From Bacillus stratosphericus (GTDB lineage Bacteria; Bacillota; Bacilli; Bacillales; Bacillaceae), in the NCBI RefSeq assembly GCF_020524495.1, contig NZ_JAIVLB010000033.1, positions 1 to 32,419 of the forward strand: DNA of 32,419 nt, read 5' to 3'. Below the pieces are notes generated by a model. The model was given only the letters and a program-made list of their open reading frames with translations. It did not search any database and was not told the DNA's origin. Below are positions 26,728 through 32,419 of the stretch, in pieces. Within the stretch, counting starts at the first letter, position 1. Each line of letters opens with the position of its first letter. The translations under genes were made by a program, and so were the position numbers.

Positions 26728-27321
26728 ATGAAAACAGCCATCATCGCAACGCATAATCCGGGTAAAGCGAAAGAATTCAAAGCCATTCTTGAGCAAAAGG
26801 GCTTCACGGTCAAAACACTAGTGGATATTGGATTTACGGAAGAGATCGAAGAAACAGGACAAACCTTCGAAGAAAATGCGATGATCAAAGCCGAGTCGAT
26901 TCAGGCCAAAGCAGGTGAAATGGTGATCGCAGACGATTCTGGTCTTTCAATTGATTATCTTGGCGGGAAACCTGGCGTCTATTCAGCGAGATATGCTGGT
27001 GAGCATAAAGACGATGCTGAGAATGTAAGGAAAGTGCTGAGCGAGCTTAAAGGAATTGAAAAAGAAGACCGCACAGCCAGATTCAGATGTGCCCTTGCTG
27101 TCAGCATACCAGGCAAAGAAACCCAAACGGTAGAAGGATCAGTAGAAGGCTTCATCGCAGAAGAACCGATTGGTGAAAACGGCTTCGGATACGACCCAAT
27201 TTTCATCGTCAAAGACAAAGACCAAACGATGGCCCAATTATCACCAAATGAGAAAAACAAGATTAGCCATCGAGCGGTTGCGCTTCAAAAGCTTTCATCA
27301 CTTCTAGACGCAAATGAATAA
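26728..27321 (+). CDS. ysnA: dITP/XTP pyrophosphatase YsnA
   Basis: Hydrolyses non-canonical purine triphosphates (XTP, dITP) to monophosphates (HAM1/RdgB family). The 197-residue product has IIATHNPGKAKEFKAIL at its start, EETGQTFEENAMIKAE, the catalytic ADDSGLSIDYLGGKPGVYSA, GFGYDPIF and ISHRA. ATG 26728 is chosen because agaaggg is ten bases before it; the TTG at 26719 in the same frame would be too near that site. Starts 19 bases after the rph stop. Confidence 0.94.
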   Translation: MKTAIIATHNPGKAKEFKAILEQKGFTVKTLVDIGFTEEIEETGQTFEENAMIKAESIQAKAGEMVIADDSGLSIDYLGGKPGVYSARYAGEHKDDAENVRKVLSELKGIEKEDRTARFRCALAVSIPGKETQTVEGSVEGFIAEEPIGENGFGYDPIFIVKDKDQTMAQLSPNEKNKISHRAVALQKLSSLLDANE

Positions 27322-27335
27322 GGGGGAATGAAGCC

Positions 27336-27860
27336 ATGAAGATACTCATCATTAGTGATAGTCATGGACTCACAGACGAACTTCAAACCATTGCCAAACG
27401 GTATACAGCTAAGGTAGACATGATGATTCACTGTGGAGATTCAGAACTCGAAACGAACCACCCAGCACTCGAAGGATACAAAGTCGTCAAAGGAAATTGT
27501 GACTTTATGGGCGAATTTGAAGAAGAGCTCCTGCTCCCACTTGATGGAGGCGGAAAACTATTTCTTACCCACGGACATCTGCATGGCATCAAACAATCCT
27601 TGCTTCAAGTCTACTACCGTGCAGAAGAGCTAGGAGCAGACATTATCTGTTTTGGCCACTCGCACATCCCGGGCAGTGAGCTGTTAAGAGGAAAGCTACT
27701 CATCAACCCAGGCAGCGTCCACCTGCCAAGAGTGCGAAAAGAGCGCAGCTATGCTATACTGACACTAGATGGAAGCGAAGCAAACGTACAATTTTACACG
27801 GACGAAGGTCTCGCGATACCAGACCTCGAAAACACCGTCACATTGGAAGGTATTTCATAA
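27336..27860 (+). CDS. ysnB: YfcE-type phosphodiesterase YsnB
   Basis: A 174-residue calcineurin-like metallophosphoesterase. The metal motifs are ISDSHG (5-10), HCGDSE (32-37), GNCDF (near 53), THGHLHG and GHSHIPG (about 109-115). The physiological substrate is not established. It follows ysnA by 14 bases and ends the operon. A 10-bp inverted repeat overlaps its stop codon. Confidence 0.9.
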   Translation: MKILIISDSHGLTDELQTIAKRYTAKVDMMIHCGDSELETNHPALEGYKVVKGNCDFMGEFEEELLLPLDGGGKLFLTHGHLHGIKQSLLQVYYRAEELGADIICFGHSHIPGSELLRGKLLINPGSVHLPRVRKERSYAILTLDGSEANVQFYTDEGLAIPDLENTVTLEGIS

Positions 27861-27886
27861 GGGTGCATCATCTGCTCCTTATGAAA
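27853..27886 (+). other. Inverted repeat at the ysnB stop
   Basis: Perfect 10-bp arms tttcataagg / ccttatgaaa (27853-27862 and 27877-27886). It is followed by As, not Ts, so it is not an ordinary terminator; it may act in mRNA stability or be a protein site. Confidence 0.5.
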
Positions 27887-27903
27887 AAACTTTCGAAAAA
27901 CCG

Positions 27904-27932
27904 TTGACTTTAAAGAACAATAGTAATATAAT
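27904..27932 (+). promoter_or_regulatory. tRNA-Arg promoter
   Basis: TTGACT (27904-27909), 17 bases, TATAAT (27927-27932): a near-consensus sigma-A promoter about 50 bases before the tRNA. Confidence 0.9.
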
Positions 27933-27980
27933 AAATCTTGTCGCTGAGGTAATACAGCTTAGCACACTACATAACAACAT

Positions 27981-28054
<74 letters not shown>

Positions 28055-28097
28055 TCTCGTAAATGGGCGTTAAAGCCCGTCATATCACGCTTTCTAC

Positions 28098-28165
28098 CCG
28101 TTAAATGTAACGGTCAATGTATCGGTCAATTAAAAAACCGACGCAATTTTGAACCGTTCAATTAA
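28098..28165 (+). repeat. Short repeats between tRNA-Arg and the integrase gene
   Basis: An inverted repeat ccgtta-aatg-taacgg (28098-28113) is followed by cggtcaat at 28111-28118 and again at 28123-28130 (12-base period), and a related ccgttcaattaaa at 28153-28165. Such clusters next to att sites can be recombinase arm or excisionase sites; this is inferred. Confidence 0.5.
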
Positions 28166-28187
28166 ACGAAGTAGGAGGCGTTTTTTG

Positions 28188-29174
28188 TTGACGAAAAAGA
28201 AACCGATTTTCACAATTGACGAAGATTTTTCTGATTTGACTCGGGCGCAAAAGTCACCGGTGGCTATTCCGAAAAAACGCGAGGGTGATCGAATTACCAT
28301 CGAAAAGGCTCTCGCGACTATTATGCGCCAAATGGAGATCAGCGGGAACCGCCCGCGGACAATTAGCGATTATGTTCATCATGTGACGCATTTTAAAGAA
28401 TCAGAAAGTCTGGCGTATGTAGACGAGATAAATAAGGATGATTTATATAATTGGATCGGAAAAATGGACGTTAGTAAACAAACACAGCTAACACGTTTGA
28501 AATGTTTAAAAGCGTTTCTTTCTCGATGTTTTGATAACGGATGGATCGGTACGAAGTTCTGGAGGACGGTAAATGTCAAGGTCGATAAGTATGTTAAGGA
28601 AGGTGCTACAGAGCGGGAACTTTCGATTCTTATGTCCGTATTGGATCTGAGTAACTTCGTACATCTTCGTGATGCGACAGCCGCGCAGCTTATTTTCAAA
28701 ACGGGTATAAGAATAAATACACTTGCGAGTTTAGAGGAATTACACATTGATTTTGAATCTGATACACTTAATTTGAGCGGTAATATTATTAAAAACAGAC
28801 AGCCGATTATTCTTCCGTTTGACGAAATGCTTCATCGAATGCTATCCGTGCTTATTAAGTATAATCGCGCGATTAAGCGAGAATACGGACAGAAAAACGA
28901 TTTTGTCTTTATTACGAGAAATGGAAAAAGAGTATCAGCAACCCAATCGAACAACAATATTCAAAAGCGATTAAATAAATATGCGAAGAAATATGGGCTG
29001 AAAAATATCAGTCCACACGCTCTTCGCAGAGGATTTGCGAAATCACTATTGGAGAAAGGTGCAAGGATTACGGACATTTCCTTAGCGCTCGGGCATAGCA
29101 ATCTTGCTGTAACATCTCAATATCTTCATCTAGACAAAAACGAAGTAGCAGATAATCTACGCAAGTTTTTATAG
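28188..29174 (+). CDS. Tyrosine recombinase (integrase)
   Basis: A 328-residue phage-type integrase that would insert and excise the element at tRNA-Arg. It has an N-terminal SAM-like core-binding domain (about 35-130) and the catalytic domain with the R-H-R-H-Y residues: R175 (GIRINTL), H277-x-x-R280 (PHALRRG), H303 (LGHSN) and nucleophile Y312 (SQYLHL). The start is uncertain between TTG 28185 and 28188; aggagg (28173-28178) serves either, and I take 28188. The upstream TTG at 28149 has no ribosome site. Transcription runs away from the tRNA, and a terminator follows. Confidence 0.92.
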   Translation: MTKKKPIFTIDEDFSDLTRAQKSPVAIPKKREGDRITIEKALATIMRQMEISGNRPRTISDYVHHVTHFKESESLAYVDEINKDDLYNWIGKMDVSKQTQLTRLKCLKAFLSRCFDNGWIGTKFWRTVNVKVDKYVKEGATERELSILMSVLDLSNFVHLRDATAAQLIFKTGIRINTLASLEELHIDFESDTLNLSGNIIKNRQPIILPFDEMLHRMLSVLIKYNRAIKREYGQKNDFVFITRNGKRVSATQSNNNIQKRLNKYAKKYGLKNISPHALRRGFAKSLLEKGARITDISLALGHSNLAVTSQYLHLDKNEVADNLRKFL

Positions 29175-29179
29175 AAATG

Positions 29180-29213
29180 AACCTCGTCTTTTTAGGCGGG
29201 GTTATTTTTTTTT
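29180..29213 (+). terminator. Terminator of the integrase gene
   Basis: aacctcgtc / ggcggggtt (two G-U pairs) with a nine-T run at 29205-29213. Confidence 0.88.
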
Positions 29214-29218
29214 GTCCA

Positions 29219-29233
29219 AAACGGTGTCCGTTT
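29219..29233 (+). promoter_or_regulatory. Operator-like palindrome before the element's gene cluster
   Basis: aaacggtgtccgttt is a perfect 6-bp inverted repeat around tgt, just after the integrase terminator and about 100 bases before the next gene. The region 29214-29334 has no gene. It may be a repressor site; no binding protein can be assigned. Confidence 0.4.
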
Positions 29234-29334
29234 CGAAAAGTTTATACGCATCTATAAGTGAGAGCGAAAAAATTTTATATTTATTGTGCGGTTTTGAAAA
29301 GTCGCGGGTATTATTTCGTGAAGGGGGTATACGA

Positions 29335-30180
29335 ATGACAAACGAGATTAAGACATTTCATTACGAACAACTCGATGACAGTACGGCTGAATTTCTTCGC
29401 AATAAAGAAAACAATATGCGTGAGATTGTGGGCAAAGCATACACGGAATTAGGGAGAGAATTGAAGGAGGCACAAGATAGACTCGCCAAGAATGGGTACG
29501 GGTGCTTTGATGGGTGGGTTGCTTCACTAGGAATGAATAAGATGAATGTAAACAGATTGATCCACAGGTATTCGTTAGTAACAAATTGTTACGAACAAGC
29601 CGATCTACTCGAAGACCTCCCCGTCTCACTAACGTACGAAATCGCACGCCCATCCGCAGAGTCAACCGAACCAAAACGGCAGGCGAAACAAGCGGTCCTT
29701 GATGGCGAAGTTAAAACGTTGAAAGAATATCGACAGCTATTGGCGGAGAAGGAGGCGGCAGAGGCAGCGCTCAAACAAGCGGAGCGGGAAGCGGATATAT
29801 TGCGTGACAAACTCGAACGAGTCGAAGAAGCCGAACCGGAAACATTAACCGAGTATGTCGAAGTCGAAAGGCCTGATCCGAAGCTGATAGCTGAGAATGA
29901 GCGCTATAAAGAACTGTTCGGAGATATTTCGATGTACGAAGGCCGAGCAACTCGCGTGACTAACGGAGATGCGATCACGTATACCGTATACGAGTTTTCC
30001 GAAGATGTTCGTAAGTTTGTGGAAAAGTACGGTCATTTGACGCACTTTGCCCAAGAATTTAACGGAATGATTGACGAAGGCAAAGAAGAATATAGGAAAG
30101 CGATTCATGCAATGCAAACGTTAATGCGTACGATTGATAGATCGATAGACGAAAAAGATTCAATTATTATAAACGGATAA
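29335..30180 (+). CDS. DUF3102-like coiled-coil phage/element protein
   Basis: A 281-residue protein. Residues 25-85 (IVGKAYTELGRELKEAQDRL, then GYGCFDGWVASLGMNKMNVN) resemble the DUF3102 family found in phages and plasmids. The segment PVSLTYEIARPSAESTE with AVLDGEVKTLKEYRQLL (about 96-135) looks like a ParB/KorB-type helix arrangement. A strongly charged coiled coil follows (about 135-166) and then an alpha/beta C-terminus. It may bind DNA; function is unknown. ATG 29335 follows aagggggt; a longer frame to 29212 lacks a ribosome site and overlaps the operator-like palindrome. Confidence 0.8.
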   Translation: MTNEIKTFHYEQLDDSTAEFLRNKENNMREIVGKAYTELGRELKEAQDRLAKNGYGCFDGWVASLGMNKMNVNRLIHRYSLVTNCYEQADLLEDLPVSLTYEIARPSAESTEPKRQAKQAVLDGEVKTLKEYRQLLAEKEAAEAALKQAEREADILRDKLERVEEAEPETLTEYVEVERPDPKLIAENERYKELFGDISMYEGRATRVTNGDAITYTVYEFSEDVRKFVEKYGHLTHFAQEFNGMIDEGKEEYRKAIHAMQTLMRTIDRSIDEKDSIIING

Positions 30181-30192
30181 GGGGCGATTCAA

Positions 30193-30684
30193 ATGATTAG
30201 TATTAAAAACGTAAAAGATGGCGGAGTAGCTTATATTTTCGGAGCAGAATACACGGAGATTGCGAAGTCTTTATTTCCACAGTTTGCGCAGCGATTGCTA
30301 GATGTAGAAGAAAAGCCATCAGTTTCCGGAGGAATTGAGTTGAGCGACATCCGTAACCGAGTTGAAAAGGCGCTACCGACTCCGCGTAAAGCGGATCCTA
30401 CTTACAATCGACTTAAAGGGCTATCCGATGAAAAGGCGGCGAGCGAACTCATTTCGATTCTTTATGAAAAAATAGGTAAGTCCGACCCGGTGCGCCTACG
30501 ACCTTTCTATACGGAAGTCGAGTCGACCCTCGGAGTGCAATTTTCGAGACTTCATAAACAACGTCTTAGTGCGCCTAAAGCACAAAATGGGAAGTATCCA
30601 CACCGTAAAATGGATACGATCCTTTTGCACGCTAGTAGAGAAGCCGTACTTGAAATCGCGGAAAACTACGTATTCGGAGGTTGA
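30193..30684 (+). CDS. Unknown element protein (163 aa)
   Basis: I do not recognise this protein. It begins MISIKNVKDGGVAYIFGAEY, has a charged middle (DIRNRVEKALPTPRKADPTY) and a basic C-terminal part that could be helical and DNA-binding (FSRLHKQRLSAPKAQNGKYP). No membrane helix or signal peptide is visible. ATG 30193 has ataaggggcg upstream. It lies 12 bases after the previous gene and six before the next, so it belongs to the same transcript. Confidence 0.8.
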   Translation: MISIKNVKDGGVAYIFGAEYTEIAKSLFPQFAQRLLDVEEKPSVSGGIELSDIRNRVEKALPTPRKADPTYNRLKGLSDEKAASELISILYEKIGKSDPVRLRPFYTEVESTLGVQFSRLHKQRLSAPKAQNGKYPHRKMDTILLHASREAVLEIAENYVFGG

Positions 30685-30690
30685 TGCCGC

Positions 30691-30915
30691 ATGCCAAACG
30701 AAAAGCGACCGATCGACTTTCACGACCACAGATTCGTCCGAGTAACGAAGTCGGTTATCGCAGACGAAACGTATTTGGATAAGCCGGTTCAGAAACTCGT
30801 ATACGCCGTTCTTTGTTTCTACGCAGACAATACGAGTAAGAAGTCGCACCCAAGCGTTCAGACTATCGCAGATAAATGTCGATGCTCAACGAATACGGTT
30901 CGTATGATTAAGTAG
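30691..30915 (+). CDS. Truncated HTH_36-type DNA-binding protein (74 aa)
   Basis: A winged-helix/HTH protein of the HTH_36 type used by phage and plasmid replication proteins. The core is KLVYAVLCFYADNTSKKSHP followed by SVQTIADKCRCSTNTVRMIK. It stops (TAG 30913-30915) right at the end of the recognition helix. By eye about half of the residues are identical to the gene at 31124, which continues with KLKDVGLIDIRE, so this copy lacks the wing. A frameshift or stop mutation is one reading; a naturally short regulator is another. Start ATG 30691 with ggaggttg upstream. Confidence 0.7.
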   Translation: MPNEKRPIDFHDHRFVRVTKSVIADETYLDKPVQKLVYAVLCFYADNTSKKSHPSVQTIADKCRCSTNTVRMIK

Positions 30916-30938
30916 AAGTGGGAATAGGAGGTGGTCGA

Positions 30939-31127
30939 ATGTATGAAGATCGTTCAACTACAAAAGATGAAGAATTTTTCCGCGATTTAACGATTTTTAT
31001 GTCAGAGGCACATAACATGGGCGGAGATCAGGAAAACGGAAGAAAGAACGCGGAAAGGTTAATTCACTTCATTGAAGCGAGAGGCTACGTACTAGCAAAA
31101 GTCTTCGATAAGGATGCGTTTTCATGA
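30939..31127 (+). CDS. Small element protein (62 aa)
   Basis: An unrecognised acidic/basic protein (MYEDRSTTKDEEFFRDLTIF and on, ending KVFDKDAFS). ATG 30939 has aggaggtgg (30927-30935) in place; the longer in-frame GTG at 30918 has none. The last codon overlaps the start of the next gene as ATGA, so translation is coupled. Confidence 0.75.
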   Translation: MYEDRSTTKDEEFFRDLTIFMSEAHNMGGDQENGRKNAERLIHFIEARGYVLAKVFDKDAFS

Positions 31128-31471
31128 ACGATCGGGTAGGCGTTTTAGATCTTCGCGAACATAAATTTACCCAAGTCGCAAGTAGCGTACTGGCTGACGG
31201 TAAAATTCTCGATAAGAGCGCTCAGAAACTCGTATATACGATGCTCTCGATGCACGCGGATAATCATAGTAAGCAGTCGTTTCCTTCCGTTAAAACTTTG
31301 GCAGCGGAGTGCCTGTGTTCGGAAAATACGGTGAGGTCGGCGCTGAAAAAACTGAAAGATGTCGGCTTGATCGATATCCGAGAACGGAAAAGTAAGGAGA
31401 GCGGTCAGCTATCGAATCTTTACGTATTACTTCCCATACCGCCCTCATTCGATGAAGGCAGGGGTTCATGA
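31124..31471 (+). CDS. HTH_36-type DNA-binding protein (115 aa)
   Basis: A full-length version of the HTH protein at 30691. LDLREHKFTQVASSVLADGK is followed by KLVYTMLSMHADNHSKQSFP and SVKTLAAECLCSENTVRSAL, then the wing KKLKDVGLIDIRERKSKESG. This arrangement is typical of phage or plasmid replication initiators and of small regulators. It starts with ATGA overlap and is followed by an AT-rich repeat region that could be its target. Which role it has cannot be told from sequence. Confidence 0.8.
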   Translation: MNDRVGVLDLREHKFTQVASSVLADGKILDKSAQKLVYTMLSMHADNHSKQSFPSVKTLAAECLCSENTVRSALKKLKDVGLIDIRERKSKESGQLSNLYVLLPIPPSFDEGRGS

Positions 31472-31685
31472 GGTGAAGCCGTCCCTTGCTCAAACGACAG
31501 ACGAACTATACTCATTTACTATATTCATTATCTATACTCAATTAAATAATAGCGCTCAATTAAAACCTTTCGCACAAATAATTATTTAAAAGATATATCT
31601 ATCGCGATAAAAGATATTTGCAAAGAGTGAGCGTAAGCGAACGAATTGCTACGGTTTTAAAAATAAACGGAAAGAAGGCGGTAAT
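31472..31685 (+). other. AT-rich repeat-bearing region after the HTH gene
   Basis: No convincing gene (a GTG at 31473 opens 38 codons, without a ribosome site). The region is AT-rich. It has tatactcattta / tatactcaatta near 31507 and 31532, ctcaattaaa twice (near 31538 and 31556), and the perfect 10-bp palindrome tatcgcgata near 31600. A replication origin or regulatory region is possible because the preceding gene is an initiator-like HTH protein; this is inference. Confidence 0.4.
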
Positions 31686-32165
31686 ATGACGTTTTATGAA
31701 TACACGCAGAATAACAGCGGCGGCTATTTCGAAGTAAACGATAAGTTATGTGATCGATTATTTATCGAAGCAGAGACCTTATCTGAAGCCGATTCTATTG
31801 CGGAGGATTTAGGCGTTTATTTCAACGGAGTCTCTTATGGAATTGACTGCGGTTGTTGCGGGGATAGGTGGAGCCACGGAGATGAAGTATCTCTATCCGA
31901 AATCAACGAAAACGGATACGATGTGTCAATATACGACGGTTTAGGCGATATTGAGGAATCTTGGGACGATAGCTACGGAGCTTACGAAATCCATACGGAG
32001 CCTCATTGGCAGCAAAACATCTTCCGGAAATTTAGCGGAAAGATTAAATTCCGAAATATCGAAGAATACGCACAGTTTTTGGCCGATGAATACGGCGGGA
32101 CATCGCCCGACGCACGTATTTTCTACCAAGACGGAACAGTCACGGAAATCAATAAACGAAAGTAG
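31686..32165 (+). CDS. Phage-type cysteine-containing protein (159 aa)
   Basis: An unnamed protein, of a kind I associate with Bacillus phage genomes. MTFYEYTQNNSGGYFEVNDK, then LFIEAETLSEADSIAEDLGV, then a cysteine cluster DCGCCGDRW (C55, C57, C58) that could bind metal. The C-terminal part has FRNIEEYAQFLADEYG and DARIFYQDGTV. It is acidic and soluble. ATG 31686 is preceded by gaaggcggtaat. Function is unknown. Confidence 0.75.
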   Translation: MTFYEYTQNNSGGYFEVNDKLCDRLFIEAETLSEADSIAEDLGVYFNGVSYGIDCGCCGDRWSHGDEVSLSEINENGYDVSIYDGLGDIEESWDDSYGAYEIHTEPHWQQNIFRKFSGKIKFRNIEEYAQFLADEYGGTSPDARIFYQDGTVTEINKRK

Positions 32166-32172
32166 GTGCGTT

Positions 32173-32322
32173 ATGTTTACGAAACATGAACTCGTTACTA
32201 TATACGAAGCACTCGACGAACTCCATCCGGGAACCATCGCTCAATTTAAAGACGGCGCAGAAGTACCGGTATCTGAATTAAGCGCCAAATTATTGCTACT
32301 AATAAACGAGGAGGAATCGTAA
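32173..32322 (+). CDS. Small element protein (49 aa)
   Basis: MFTKHELVTIYEALDELHPG and on, ending LLLLINEEES. It starts seven bases after the previous stop with taggtgcg as a modest ribosome site, and its stop overlaps the next start by one base (TAATG). A longer frame back to 31951 is a shadow of the previous gene. Unknown function. Confidence 0.7.
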   Translation: MFTKHELVTIYEALDELHPGTIAQFKDGAEVPVSELSAKLLLLINEEES

Positions 32323-32419
32323 TGAACGAATTACAAAAAGTATTCAATTATCAAGAACAACAGGTGAGAACAGTCGTGAAGGATGGTGAACCTTGGTTTG
32401 TTGCAAAGGATGTATGTGA
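32322..32419 (+). CDS. BRO-family antirepressor, N-terminal part (cut by window edge)
   Basis: The 32 visible codons, MNELQKVFNYQEQQVRTVVK and then DGEPWFVAKDVC, match the start of the Bro-N domain of phage antirepressors (the EPWFVAKDVC motif is typical). aggagg precedes ATG 32322. The rest is outside the window. It supports a phage origin for the element. Confidence 0.85.
   Translation, partial: MNELQKVFNYQEQQVRTVVKDGEPWFVAKDVC

Noticed and set aside
29212-29334. N-terminal extension of the DUF3102-like protein
   Set aside because: No ribosome site, starts in the integrase terminator T-run, and crosses a palindromic non-coding site.

Overview
The window is a Firmicute chromosome segment whose gene order matches the Bacillus subtilis rnhC-zapA-yshB-polX-mutS2-yshE-lcfA-fadR-fadB-etfB-etfA-trxA-uvrC-lysC-yslB-sdhCAB-ysmA-gerE-ysmB-racE-gerM-rph-ysnA-ysnB block. 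The proteins look like a Bacillus other than B. subtilis itself; a B. pumilus-group species is my guess and is not proven by anything here. Start codons (ATG, TTG, GTG), strong purine-rich ribosome sites, sigma-A promoters and U-tailed terminators all fit Bacillus.

Layout: 1-184 is the tail of an IS3-family insertion sequence. 211-6691 holds nucleic-acid maintenance and division genes (RNase HIII, ZapA, a CvpA-like protein, PolX, MutS2, YshE). 7273-12374 is the fatty-acid degradation block (acyl-CoA ligase, FadR repressor with a clear FadR operator, enoyl-CoA hydratase, both ETF subunits). 13115-15342 has thioredoxin and UvrC. 15344-16958 is a lysine-riboswitch-controlled aspartokinase with an internal start for its beta subunit. 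17129-21011 has yslB and the succinate dehydrogenase operon. 21140-27860 has a thioesterase, an unexpected biotin-ligase-like protein without a DNA-binding domain, the sporulation regulator GerE, a MarR regulator, glutamate racemase, the spore lipoprotein GerM, RNase PH, an XTP/dITP pyrophosphatase and a phosphodiesterase.

From tRNA-Arg(TCT) at 27981-28054 to the right edge the sequence changes character. A tyrosine recombinase sits directly downstream of the tRNA and is followed by phage or mobile-element genes, all on the + strand: a DUF3102-like coiled-coil protein, an orphan 163-aa protein, two paralogous HTH proteins (one cut short), a phage-type cysteine-containing protein, and the start of a BRO-family antirepressor. 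This is the left end of a prophage or integrative element; its right end is outside the window.

Between the conserved blocks lie several places where small or decayed genes sit between genes I remember as adjacent in B. subtilis: 6701-7174, 12447-13019 and 22508-22841. They contain two tiny membrane-peptide ORFs (25 and 23 aa), frameshifted unknown genes and an internally deleted IS1182-type transposase. No CRISPR array or rRNA was seen. The most interesting items are the HTH-less biotin ligase paralogue, the tandem full/truncated HTH pair in the integrated element, and the tiny membrane peptides.
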